Source of the DNA: Prolixibacteraceae bacterium
GTDB lineage: Bacteria > Bacteroidota > Bacteroidia > Bacteroidales > Prolixibacteraceae
Length of the DNA stretch: 8,859 nucleotides
NCBI GenBank assembly: GCA_016931875.1
Contig: JAFGDX010000068.1
Location: forward strand, 1-8,859
Reading direction: 5' to 3'
Position numbers and translations under genes: made by a program. Shown piece after piece: positions 1-5,617 of this stretch. The notes under the pieces are model-generated. The model did not search any database and was not told the DNA's origin. It was given only the letters and a program-made list of their open reading frames with translations. The stretch's first letter is position 1. Each line of letters opens with the position of its first letter.

Positions 1-218
1 AATAAAGTCCGCTTGCGTCCCCACACATCGGCCATCCATCCCGACGGAATTTCCATCGTAACAATGGCAACCGAATAAATGGATTTCAGAATAAAAATTT
101 CCTGCATCCCCATTCCATTGTTCTGGTAAAACAGAACAACCACGGGCATGACCATATTAAACCATTTCGAAATTTTAATGAGGTACAGCCGGGGTATATT
201 TTTGCTGAAATTTGCCAT
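1..218 (-). CDS. MFS-type transporter, N-terminal fragment (runs off left edge)
   Basis: This 72-codon start of a gene reads leftwards from an ATG at 216-218 and is cut by the window edge. A short polar N-terminus (MANFSKNIPRLYLIK) leads into a first hydrophobic helix (around NMVMPVVVLFY, residues 22-31). A second helix follows around residues 44-60 and runs into GWMADVWGRKRTL. That last stretch matches the loop 2-3 signature of the major facilitator superfamily (G-x-x-x-D-x-x-G-R-R/K), so an inner-membrane secondary transporter is likely. The substrate cannot be told from this part. The gene diverges from asnA. The ATG suits the usual MFS layout of a short cytoplasmic tail before helix 1. 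Family assignment is fairly secure; start and specificity are less so. Confidence 0.75.
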   Translation of the reverse strand, partial: MANFSKNIPRLYLIKISKWFNMVMPVVVLFYQNNGMGMQEIFILKSIYSVAIVTMEIPSGWMADVWGRKRTL

Positions 219-229
219 AATTTGTGGCA

Positions 230-237
230 CAAAATTA
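230..237 (-). promoter_or_regulatory. Possible -7 element for the MFS transporter gene
   Basis: On the minus strand these bases read TAATTTTG, an exact match to the Bacteroidota -7 consensus TAnnTTTG. No TTTG-like -33 box lies at the expected 18-20 nt upstream. The predicted transcript would start only about 6 nt before the ATG, giving an almost leaderless mRNA. A plus-strand match (TAACTTTG, 250-257) lies close by and could serve asnA from further upstream. Chance matches are common in such AT-rich DNA. Confidence 0.3.
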
Positions 238-354
238 ACAAACGGGAGGTAACTTTGCCGGGAAATAAAACTTATATTTTCTTTAAAATGTACTTAAATT
301 GTAAAGTAATTAAACTTTACCGGATTGTTTTCTTTTAAATTGAAAGCAGAATTA

Positions 355-362
355 TATTTTTG
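355..362 (+). promoter_or_regulatory. Candidate -7 promoter element of asnA
   Basis: TATTTTTG matches TAnnTTTG exactly. Transcription would begin near 368-370, about 20 nt before the ATG at 390. A convincing -33 TTTG is missing at the right spacing (nearest TTG at 325-327, 27 nt upstream). An alternative -7 box is TAACTTTG at 250-257, with TTTG at 221-224 (25 nt spacer, longer than usual), which would give a leader of about 125 nt. Confidence 0.4.
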
Positions 363-389
363 TTTCAAAACAGACTTAAAAAGACATAC

Positions 390-1424
390 ATGAATTTATT
401 TATTCCAAAAAATTACAAATCGGTTTTGGATGTCAATCAAACCGAACAGGCCATTAAACAGATCAAAGATTTTTTTCAGTCAAATCTTGCTTCCGAACTG
501 AGGTTGAGAAGAGTTACCGCACCATTGTTTGTAAAGCAGGGAACCGGGATAAACGATGATTTAAACGGTATTGAGCGTCCGGTTTCATTTCCGATGAAAG
601 ACCTGGATGATTCGGTGGCAGAAATTGTACAGTCGCTTGCAAAATGGAAAAGGCTGGCACTGGCTGATTTGGATGTAAGACCGGGTTTTGGAATTTACAC
701 CGACATGAATGCCATTCGCCCTGATGAAGAGTTGACAAATATTCACTCGTTGTATGTTGATCAGTGGGACTGGGAGCGTGTGATTACACAAGAGAACCGG
801 AACCTTGATTTTTTAAAATATGTGGTTAAAAAATTATATTCGGCTTTGGTGCGCACCGAATTTTTTGTTTCGGAGAATTATCTGGATATTGAACCTGAGC
901 TGCCCGAGGAGATTACTTTTTTGCACACCGAGGATTTGGCCAGACAATACCCCGATTTAAGTTCTTTTGAACGGGAAAACGAAGCAGCACGCAAATACGG
1001 GGCAATTTTTGTGATTGGGATTGGCGGCGAACTGCCTGACGGGAAAATTCACGACGGGCGTGCCCCCGACTACGACGACTGGATTACGCCAACCACCGAA
1101 GGGCATAAAGGATTAAACGGCGATATTATTGTTTGGAATAACATTCTGAACCGTTCTTTTGAACTTTCGTCCATGGGAATAAGGGTCGACCAGGAATCGT
1201 TGATGAGACAATTAAAATTGCGCAACATGGAAGAAAGAAAAGAATTGCTGTGGCACAAAAAACTGCTGAATGGTGAAATGCCACTGACCATTGGCGGAGG
1301 TATCGGCCAGTCGAGGTTGTGTATGTACTTTTTGCGAAAGGCGCATATTGGCGAAATTCAGTCGAGCATCTGGCCCGATGAAATGATTGAAAAGTGCAGG
1401 GTAAACGGAATACATCTGTTGTAA
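390..1424 (+). CDS. asnA: Aspartate-ammonia ligase (asparagine synthetase A)
   Basis: AsnA makes asparagine from aspartate, ammonia and ATP (giving AMP and PPi) in the cytoplasm. It is related to class II aminoacyl-tRNA synthetases and uses ammonia rather than glutamine, unlike AsnB. The 344-residue product is close to the about 330 residues of the E. coli enzyme and shares its motifs in order: SLAKWKR (82-88), RPDE (110-113), YVDQWDWER (122-130), GIGG (210-213), HDGRAPDYDDW (221-231), FELSSMGIRV (258-267) and GGGIGQSRL (302-310). The last two form part of the ATP and aspartate site in this fold. The ATG at 390 is chosen: a 10-codon longer frame begins with TTG at 360, but that TTG lies inside a TAnnTTTG promoter-like box, and the extra residues lie outside the conserved family start. 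It stands alone, divergent from the MFS gene. No obvious terminator follows it. Confidence 0.97.
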   Translation: MNLFIPKNYKSVLDVNQTEQAIKQIKDFFQSNLASELRLRRVTAPLFVKQGTGINDDLNGIERPVSFPMKDLDDSVAEIVQSLAKWKRLALADLDVRPGFGIYTDMNAIRPDEELTNIHSLYVDQWDWERVITQENRNLDFLKYVVKKLYSALVRTEFFVSENYLDIEPELPEEITFLHTEDLARQYPDLSSFERENEAARKYGAIFVIGIGGELPDGKIHDGRAPDYDDWITPTTEGHKGLNGDIIVWNNILNRSFELSSMGIRVDQESLMRQLKLRNMEERKELLWHKKLLNGEMPLTIGGGIGQSRLCMYFLRKAHIGEIQSSIWPDEMIEKCRVNGIHLL

Positions 1425-1509
1425 AAATCGGCAAACTAAAAATAAAAGTTGCAAATTTCAGGTGCAAAAACTGAAAAAACAGAATTTAGGATTTATTTGA
1501 GATTTTGAA

Positions 1510-1540
1510 TTTGTTTTTTGAAAATTGATTTATACTTTTG
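1510..1540 (+). promoter_or_regulatory. Promoter of the tRNA-Arg gene
   Basis: TTTG at 1510-1513 (-33), a 19-nt spacer, then TACTTTTG at 1533-1540 (-7) form an essentially perfect Bacteroidota housekeeping promoter. Transcription would start near 1546-1548, some 13 nt before the mature tRNA 5' end, as expected for a short 5' leader removed by RNase P. Confidence 0.78.
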
Positions 1541-1559
1541 CACCGCAATTTATAAGGCT

Positions 1560-1633
1560 GCCCCGGTAGCTCAGCCGGATAGAGCAACTGCCTTCTAAGC
1601 AGTAGGTCATGGGTTCGAATCCCGTCCGGGGTA
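1560..1633 (+). tRNA. tRNA-Arg (anticodon UCU)
   Basis: A full cloverleaf can be drawn. Acceptor 1560-1566 pairs with 1626-1632, six Watson-Crick pairs plus a terminal G-U at position 1-72. The D stem is GCTC (1569-1572) with GAGC (1582-1585). The anticodon stem is ACTGC (1587-1591) with GCAGT (1599-1603). The loop CTTCTAA holds anticodon TCT at 1594-1596. The T arm is ATGGG-TTCGAAT-CCCGT (1609-1625). Base 1633 (A) is the discriminator. It decodes AGA/AGG. The CCA end is not encoded and must be added by the CCA-adding enzyme, as is usual in this phylum. It has its own promoter and terminator, so it is a single-gene unit. Confidence 0.97.
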
Positions 1634-1634
1634 C

Positions 1635-1669
1635 AAAAAAAGAGTCGCATTTTCTGCGACTCTTTTTTT
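1635..1669 (+). terminator. Intrinsic terminator after tRNA-Arg (possibly bidirectional)
   Basis: A perfect 9-bp stem AGAGTCGCA (1641-1649) / TGCGACTCT (1655-1663), with a 5-nt loop, is followed by a run of seven T (1663-1669). A run of seven A (1635-1641) on the other side means it could also stop minus-strand transcription coming from rplS. Confidence 0.9.
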
Positions 1670-1811
1670 GTTATCAGCGGAGAATCTGTATTCAAAATTT
1701 TATCATTATTTTTTCGATTCTGATTTTATGGAAAACCACAAAAACGTACTTCAATAGTTTATTTCCAAATAATGGTTTGTTCCATTTTACAATTGCTTCA
1801 CAACAGGGCAT

Positions 1812-1840
1812 AAAAAAAGGCCTCTTTACAGAGACCTTTT
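1812..1840 (-). terminator. Intrinsic terminator of rplS
   Basis: An 11-bp stem with one mismatch (1815-1825 with 1830-1840, loop TTAC) lies 17 nt past the rplS stop codon. On the minus strand it is followed by a T-run (A-run 1812-1818 on the plus strand). The 140-odd bases between here and the tRNA terminator are AT-rich, and I see no gene in them. Confidence 0.85.
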
Positions 1841-1857
1841 GATATAAACTGATTCTA

Positions 1858-2205
1858 CTAAAATCTTTTTTCTTTGATTCGGGCTTTTTTACCGGTACGT
1901 TCGCGCAGGTAAAAAATTCTTTTTCTGCGCACATTCCCGTGTTTGTTTACTTCAATACTGTCGATAAAGGGAGAATACATCGGGAAAATACGTTCCACAC
2001 CAATGTTTCCCGACATTTTCCGGACGGTAAAGGTTTTGGTTGCTCCGCTTCCGCGTAGTTGGATAACTACACCACGGAAATTCTGAACCCTTTCCTTGTT
2101 TCCTTCCCTGATTTTGTAACTAACCGTAATTGTGTCGCCTGCTCCGAATTTTGGAACTTCCTTATTAATTTCGAATTCGTTTTCGACTACTTTGATTAAA
2201 TCCAT
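1858..2205 (-). CDS. rplS: 50S ribosomal protein L19
   Basis: L19 is a large-subunit protein at the interface with the 30S subunit. The 115-residue product has the usual family length and recognisable blocks: a short N-terminal helix ([11 protein letters not shown]), [16 protein letters not shown] (20-35), the core [14 protein letters not shown] (41-54), [18 protein letters not shown] (58-75), and the tail [20 protein letters not shown]. The ATG at 2205 matches the family start. In many bacteria rplS sits behind rpsP-rimM-trmD; here it has its own promoter and terminator, so it is a single-gene transcription unit. The promoter implies a leader of about 65 nt, long enough for regulation, but no specific fold is evident. 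Confidence 0.98.
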   Translation of the reverse strand: MDLIKVVENEFEINKEVPKFGAGDTITVSYKIREGNKERVQNFRGVVIQLRGSGATKTFTVRKMSGNIGVERIFPMYSPFIDSIEVNKHGNVRRKRIFYLRERTGKKARIKEKRF

Positions 2206-2277
2206 TTCTGATATTTTTAATTAATGTTGGCAATGTATTCCGTCCGCTGACAGAAAAGAGATTGCGTAAAAACGGCG

Positions 2278-2307
2278 CAAAAATAATAAAAAAATCTGTT
2301 TGCCAAA
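2278..2307 (-). promoter_or_regulatory. Promoter of rplS
   Basis: Read on the minus strand: TTTG (2307-2304), an 18-nt spacer, then TATTTTTG (2285-2278). This matches the Bacteroidota -33/-7 consensus well. Transcription would start near 2271, about 65 nt ahead of the rplS ATG. The -33 box lies inside the terminator hairpin of the upstream peptidase gene. Confidence 0.75.
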
Positions 2308-2314
2308 CAGTTTT
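2281..2314 (-). terminator. Intrinsic terminator of the C69 peptidase gene
   Basis: The inverted repeat CTGTTTG-C-CAAACAG (2296-2310) is flanked by AAA (2292-2294) and TTT (2312-2314), which can extend the stem past one mismatch. On the minus strand it is followed by a seven-T run and further T-rich sequence (plus-strand A-rich 2281-2294). As an RNA hairpin it would close with a 5-nt loop and a 5-bp core. It lies about 50 nt beyond the peptidase stop codon. Confidence 0.72.
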
Positions 2315-2361
2315 GAGCACCAATATACAATTTCATAGTTGATTTACAGCATAAACTTCAA

Positions 2362-4050
2362 TTAATGTCCGGCGCCACCAATAACTTTAAAATGATCGCC
2401 TGTGCTGTTTACAATTGCTTTGTACCACCACTCGGGGTAACCCGGGAACAAAGGCATGGGTGCCAGCCCGGTTTCCGTGCGTTCAAATTTCCCGTCTTTT
2501 TCGCGTTTTATGTTGCCATCCATATATTTTACAAGCAGGTATTGTTCCAGTTCTTTCCAGCGTGAAGTCATATTGTTGGCTTCATTTACAGAATATTCAG
2601 TCAGGAATTTAAGGGCCTGCTCTTTCCCTTCCGTATTAAACAGATTTTCAGCTGCTTTATCAATGGCCGGAACATACGTAACAAATTTATCTTCCAGTTC
2701 TTTTTGTACTTTTTGCACGTCCTGAATCATTTCGCTGTAACGGAGGTAGGCAAAGTTGGAAACCCGGTTGAATGCCCAGAAAGCCGAAGTTTCGCTATAG
2801 GTAAGCATGTCGCCGTTTCCAACTGCAAAACATTCCGGAATCTCTGTAATCCCGCAATACATCGGAACGTAACAGGTACTGTAGGCATCGTCAACACCAA
2901 ACCAGAGAATTCCGCCAATAGGGTCGGGGAGCCAGTTGCGGCATTGGGCCACAAACGAAAATCCGGTTTGCTGTGTTGAAATGGCTCTTTCATTGCAATA
3001 TTCGGTTGAATCCACTTCCCATGTTAATCCCCTCCAGCGGTAGGGTAGCTGGTGGGGGCCGGCGCCAATGTCTTGTGTCATATCCAGTTCGGTTCCTTCA
3101 AAATGGTCGCGCATCATTCCCATAACATCCTGAACCGTTAGTTTTTTTTCAGGTTTAATCCACAAAGGAAGACGGTTGGTAGCAAAATTATTTTCGCCGT
3201 GTTCAACCATTCCTTTGGCATAATCGGCGTATTGCTCCATTCCCTCAGCTACTTTATTAAAACCGGCCCACACACGTGCATCGCAAAACCGGGCAGCGCC
3301 AAAATCAACCGGTGCATACACATCAGAAAAACTAAAATCTTTGTTGGTTCCGTTGTACCATCCTTTTTCGCGGGCAAACGAAATCACATCATCAGAATAG
3401 ATGCAGTTGTCTTTATCGTTTAACGGGAAAGTAGTAATACGTGCCTGGTTGGCATGTCCGCTGATGTATCCGTCGGGAACCTTTACAGCTACCCAAACTG
3501 CGCCTTTTTCGCCTTCTCCTTTTCCAATCATTTCCAGAATCCAGACTTCTTCAGGGTCGGCAATGGAAAACGATTCACCGGAACTGTAATATCCGTATTC
3601 ATTCGCCAGGCTGGTCATCACTTCAATAGCCTGGCGGGCAGTTTTGGCACGTTGCAGTGTAACATAAATCAAACTTCCGTAATCCATAATTGCCCCGGTT
3701 TGGCTACCCAACTCGCTGCGTCCGCCAAATGTGGTTTCGCCAATGGCCAACTGGTGCTCGTTCATATTTCCAATAACACTGTAGGTGTGTGCGGGTTGCG
3801 GAATTTGCCCCAGGTATTTTCCTGTGTCCCACTCGTAAATATCACGCATGGCACCTGCCGGATGATCCTGTGCCGGCTGAAAATACAACTCGCCATACAA
3901 GGTATGCGAATCGGCGGCATAGGTAATCATGGTTGAACCGTTTACGGATGCTCCTTTGGTTACCAAAAAATTGGTACACGCGTTGGAAATCTGGTAATTT
4001 GTTACGATAAATACAAAAAGCAGTATTCCGGATAATGAAATTTTTCTCAT
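2362..4050 (-). CDS. Secreted C69-family dipeptidase (PepD-like, Ntn hydrolase)
   Basis: The product has 562 residues. Residues 1-24 form a signal peptide (MRKI, hydrophobic LSGILLFVFIVT, then ISNA). It is followed at once by C25-TNFLVTKGAS, which matches the N-terminal nucleophile block of PepD/C69 dipeptidases (CTTxLVGKKAS type). NMNEHQLAIGETTFGG (95-110), YGSLIYVTLQRAKTARQAI (124-142) and FSIADPEEVWILEMIG (161-176) are further C69 blocks. The enzyme probably cleaves dipeptides in the periplasm or outside the cell. Signal-peptide removal may itself expose Cys25 as the catalytic residue. The ATG at 4050 is preferred to a TTG at 4086 that would add 12 residues before the signal peptide and lies in a promoter-like TAnnTTTG box. 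It is longer than classical Lactobacillus PepD (about 470 residues), with an added C-terminal part. The same-strand PLP enzyme ends 104 nt upstream. Substrate unknown. Confidence 0.9.
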   Translation of the reverse strand: MRKISLSGILLFVFIVTNYQISNACTNFLVTKGASVNGSTMITYAADSHTLYGELYFQPAQDHPAGAMRDIYEWDTGKYLGQIPQPAHTYSVIGNMNEHQLAIGETTFGGRSELGSQTGAIMDYGSLIYVTLQRAKTARQAIEVMTSLANEYGYYSSGESFSIADPEEVWILEMIGKGEGEKGAVWVAVKVPDGYISGHANQARITTFPLNDKDNCIYSDDVISFAREKGWYNGTNKDFSFSDVYAPVDFGAARFCDARVWAGFNKVAEGMEQYADYAKGMVEHGENNFATNRLPLWIKPEKKLTVQDVMGMMRDHFEGTELDMTQDIGAGPHQLPYRWRGLTWEVDSTEYCNERAISTQQTGFSFVAQCRNWLPDPIGGILWFGVDDAYSTCYVPMYCGITEIPECFAVGNGDMLTYSETSAFWAFNRVSNFAYLRYSEMIQDVQKVQKELEDKFVTYVPAIDKAAENLFNTEGKEQALKFLTEYSVNEANNMTSRWKELEQYLLVKYMDGNIKREKDGKFERTETGLAPMPLFPGYPEWWYKAIVNSTGDHFKVIGGAGH

Positions 4051-4083
4051 AATATATTTTGTTTTAATTTTTTCCGAAGGGAA

Positions 4084-4091
4084 CAAATATA
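4084..4091 (-). promoter_or_regulatory. Candidate -7 promoter element of the C69 peptidase gene
   Basis: The minus strand reads TATATTTG, an exact TAnnTTTG match. The predicted start near 4077 gives a leader of about 27 nt before the ATG at 4050. No good -33 TTTG is present, so the promoter may be weak or activator-dependent. Read-through from the upstream PLP-enzyme gene is also possible, as I see no terminator between the two. Confidence 0.42.
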
Positions 4092-4154
4092 GTTAATTCA
4101 CACATTGAGAATATGATTTTTGTTTTGCGGAAGTTATGAAATTCAGCGTTGATT

Positions 4155-5342
4155 TTAAAAATTTATACACTTTGTTATCTTTTCAAGCGTATCCTCAATA
4201 TCATTGTCGAGCCCCACAGAAAACCGCACCAGCCCTTCGGAAAGACCCATTTCTTTTTGTACTTCAGCAGGCACTTCAGAAGAGGTGCTGTGTCCGGAAC
4301 AACTGAACAGGGTCCGGAAATATCCTAAACTCACGGCAAGATAACCCACGCCGGCCTCCTGCATATTTTGCATTACCTGGTAAGCTTTGTCAATGGTTTT
4401 GAAATCGAGTGACATCATGCCACCAAAACCAAATTCCTTATTCATCAATTCCCTGTGCAATTTATGTTGCGGATGACTTTTCAACCCCGGATAATTTACT
4501 TTCAGGCCCTTTTTTTCAAGATTTTCCGCCAGAAACAGTGCATTTTTGCTGTGTTGTTGCATACGGATGTGCAAGGTATTCAGGTTTTTCAGGATACTTG
4601 AAGAACGCAGCGGGTCGAGTACCGGGCCCAGCAACATGGCAGTACCGTTTTTTACATTTGAAAGCTGATGAACAAATTCATCGGTTCCGCAAATGGCGCC
4701 GGCAACACAGTCATTTTTTCCGTTAATAAATTTGGTCATGCTGTACACTACCAAATCGGCGCCAAGTACAGCCGGTGATATAATCATGGGGGTGAAGGTG
4801 TTGTCAACCATTAATTTCGCCCCGGCCTCGTGTGCAATTTTTGCCAGTTCAGGAATATTGGAAACCTGCAGCAGCGGGTTGGTAACGCTTTCGGTATAAA
4901 TTACTTTGGTGTTGGGTTGAAGTGCTTTTTTTACTTCTTCCAGATTGGTAATATTTACAAACGAAACTTCAATATTGTATTTGGGCAGCCAGTTTTTCAG
5001 AAAAGCATAGGTTCCGCCATAAGTAGTTACACTGGTAATAATGTGGTCGCCCGAATTGCACAATTGAAGCAGCGCGCAGGTTATGGCAGCCATTCCCGAT
5101 GCGGTTATCCATGCCGACTCGGTATTTTCCATCGCTGCCATTGCATCAGCCAGGTATTTATTGCTTGGGTTCCAGTGGCGCGAATATAAAAAACAGCCTT
5201 CCATGTGCCCCAGAAATGTTTCTTCCATCGTGTCTCCGTGAAGAAATGTGTATGTTGATGAATCGGTAATGGAAGGATTTACACCGCCGAACTCGCCAAA
5301 TTGTTTTAAATCCTGAATTGCTTTTGCCGGATTAAATTTCAT
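4155..5342 (-). CDS. PLP-dependent Cys/Met metabolism (trans-sulfuration) enzyme, methionine gamma-lyase-like
   Basis: This 395-residue cytoplasmic enzyme of the Cys_Met_Meta_PP family has fold-type I and normal length. Visible active-site features are YSRHWNPS (53-60; Tyr53 and Arg55 hold the phosphate of the neighbouring subunit's PLP), SGMAAI (82-87), Tyr108 in TTYGGTYAF (stacks on PLP), Asp180 in VDNTF (pyridine nitrogen), SMTKF (201-205) with Schiff-base Lys204, and Arg373 in GLVRFSVG (substrate carboxylate). Members cleave or exchange the sulfur side chain of methionine, homocysteine, cystathionine or O-acyl-homoserine. Two points separate it from textbook methionine gamma-lyase: the reactive cysteine after Tyr-Gly is Gly110, and the usual HPASMTH region reads FSCSGHSTSSE (346-356). 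The exact reaction is therefore left open. The ATG at 5342 fits the family start. No nearby gene reveals the pathway. A weak promoter-like TATTTTGG lies at 5365-5372 on the minus strand. Confidence 0.92.
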   Translation of the reverse strand: MKFNPAKAIQDLKQFGEFGGVNPSITDSSTYTFLHGDTMEETFLGHMEGCFLYSRHWNPSNKYLADAMAAMENTESAWITASGMAAITCALLQLCNSGDHIITSVTTYGGTYAFLKNWLPKYNIEVSFVNITNLEEVKKALQPNTKVIYTESVTNPLLQVSNIPELAKIAHEAGAKLMVDNTFTPMIISPAVLGADLVVYSMTKFINGKNDCVAGAICGTDEFVHQLSNVKNGTAMLLGPVLDPLRSSSILKNLNTLHIRMQQHSKNALFLAENLEKKGLKVNYPGLKSHPQHKLHRELMNKEFGFGGMMSLDFKTIDKAYQVMQNMQEAGVGYLAVSLGYFRTLFSCSGHSTSSEVPAEVQKEMGLSEGLVRFSVGLDNDIEDTLEKITKCINF

Positions 5343-5424
5343 GATTTTGAGATTTTAATTTTCACCAAAATACATGAATTAAAGAGGTTGAAGAATGATT
5401 AAAATCGTCTTTTCCGATTACGGG

Positions 5425-5565
5425 TTTCAGGAGCCACAATCAACGGGTATGAAACCCCAAAGCAAGCTTTGGAAATTTATTCCGCAGCAGAGCTGCGGGG
5501 TATTATACCCTCCGATTTCATTGGGATTGTTCGATTAACAAATTTCAGTTCGCTCACTCCTGAAA
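5425..5565. repeat. Palindrome cluster, REP- or MITE-like non-coding element
   Basis: Most of the 275-nt gap between two genes is a nested set of inverted repeats. The outer arms are TTTCAGGAG (5425-5433) and CTCCTGAAA (5557-5565), perfect over 9 bp. Inside are ACAATC (5436-5441) / GATTGT (5525-5530) and GGGTAT (5445-5450) with ATACCC (5505-5510). Two compact hairpins follow: CCAAAGC-AA-GCTTTGG (5457-5472) and CCGCAGC-AGA-GCTGCGG (5482-5498). The latter runs straight into GGGTAT-T-ATACCC (5498-5510). There is no open reading frame of note. The GC-rich stems stand out from the AT-rich surroundings. Terminal inverted repeats suggest a miniature transposable element; the stems suggest a REP-type palindrome. 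Which it is depends on other copies in the genome. Confidence 0.6.
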
Positions 5566-5617
5566 TCTGAGTCTCACGAATAAATATTTATTTTTTTCAT
5601 CTTGTGCTTGTTTTCCG

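Noticed and set aside
1456..1476. TTTCAG/CTGAAA inverted repeat after asnA
   Set aside because: The 6-bp stem has a 9-nt loop and is followed by A, not T, on the plus strand, so it is not a believable asnA terminator.
1486..1695. Minus-strand frame containing PDGIRTHDLLLRRQLLYPAELPG
   Set aside because: This is a well-known false protein produced by translating the antisense of a tRNA gene; it lies over tRNA-Arg and its terminator.
3454..3936. 160-codon plus-strand frame inside the C69 peptidase gene
   Set aside because: It is fully antisense to a gene with a clear signal peptide and family motifs, and its translation shows no recognisable domain.
5579..5592. AT-only palindrome AATAAATATTTATT after the M23 gene
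   Set aside because: Simple AT palindromes are common in DNA of this composition, and it lacks a G/C stem or proper T-tract for a terminator.
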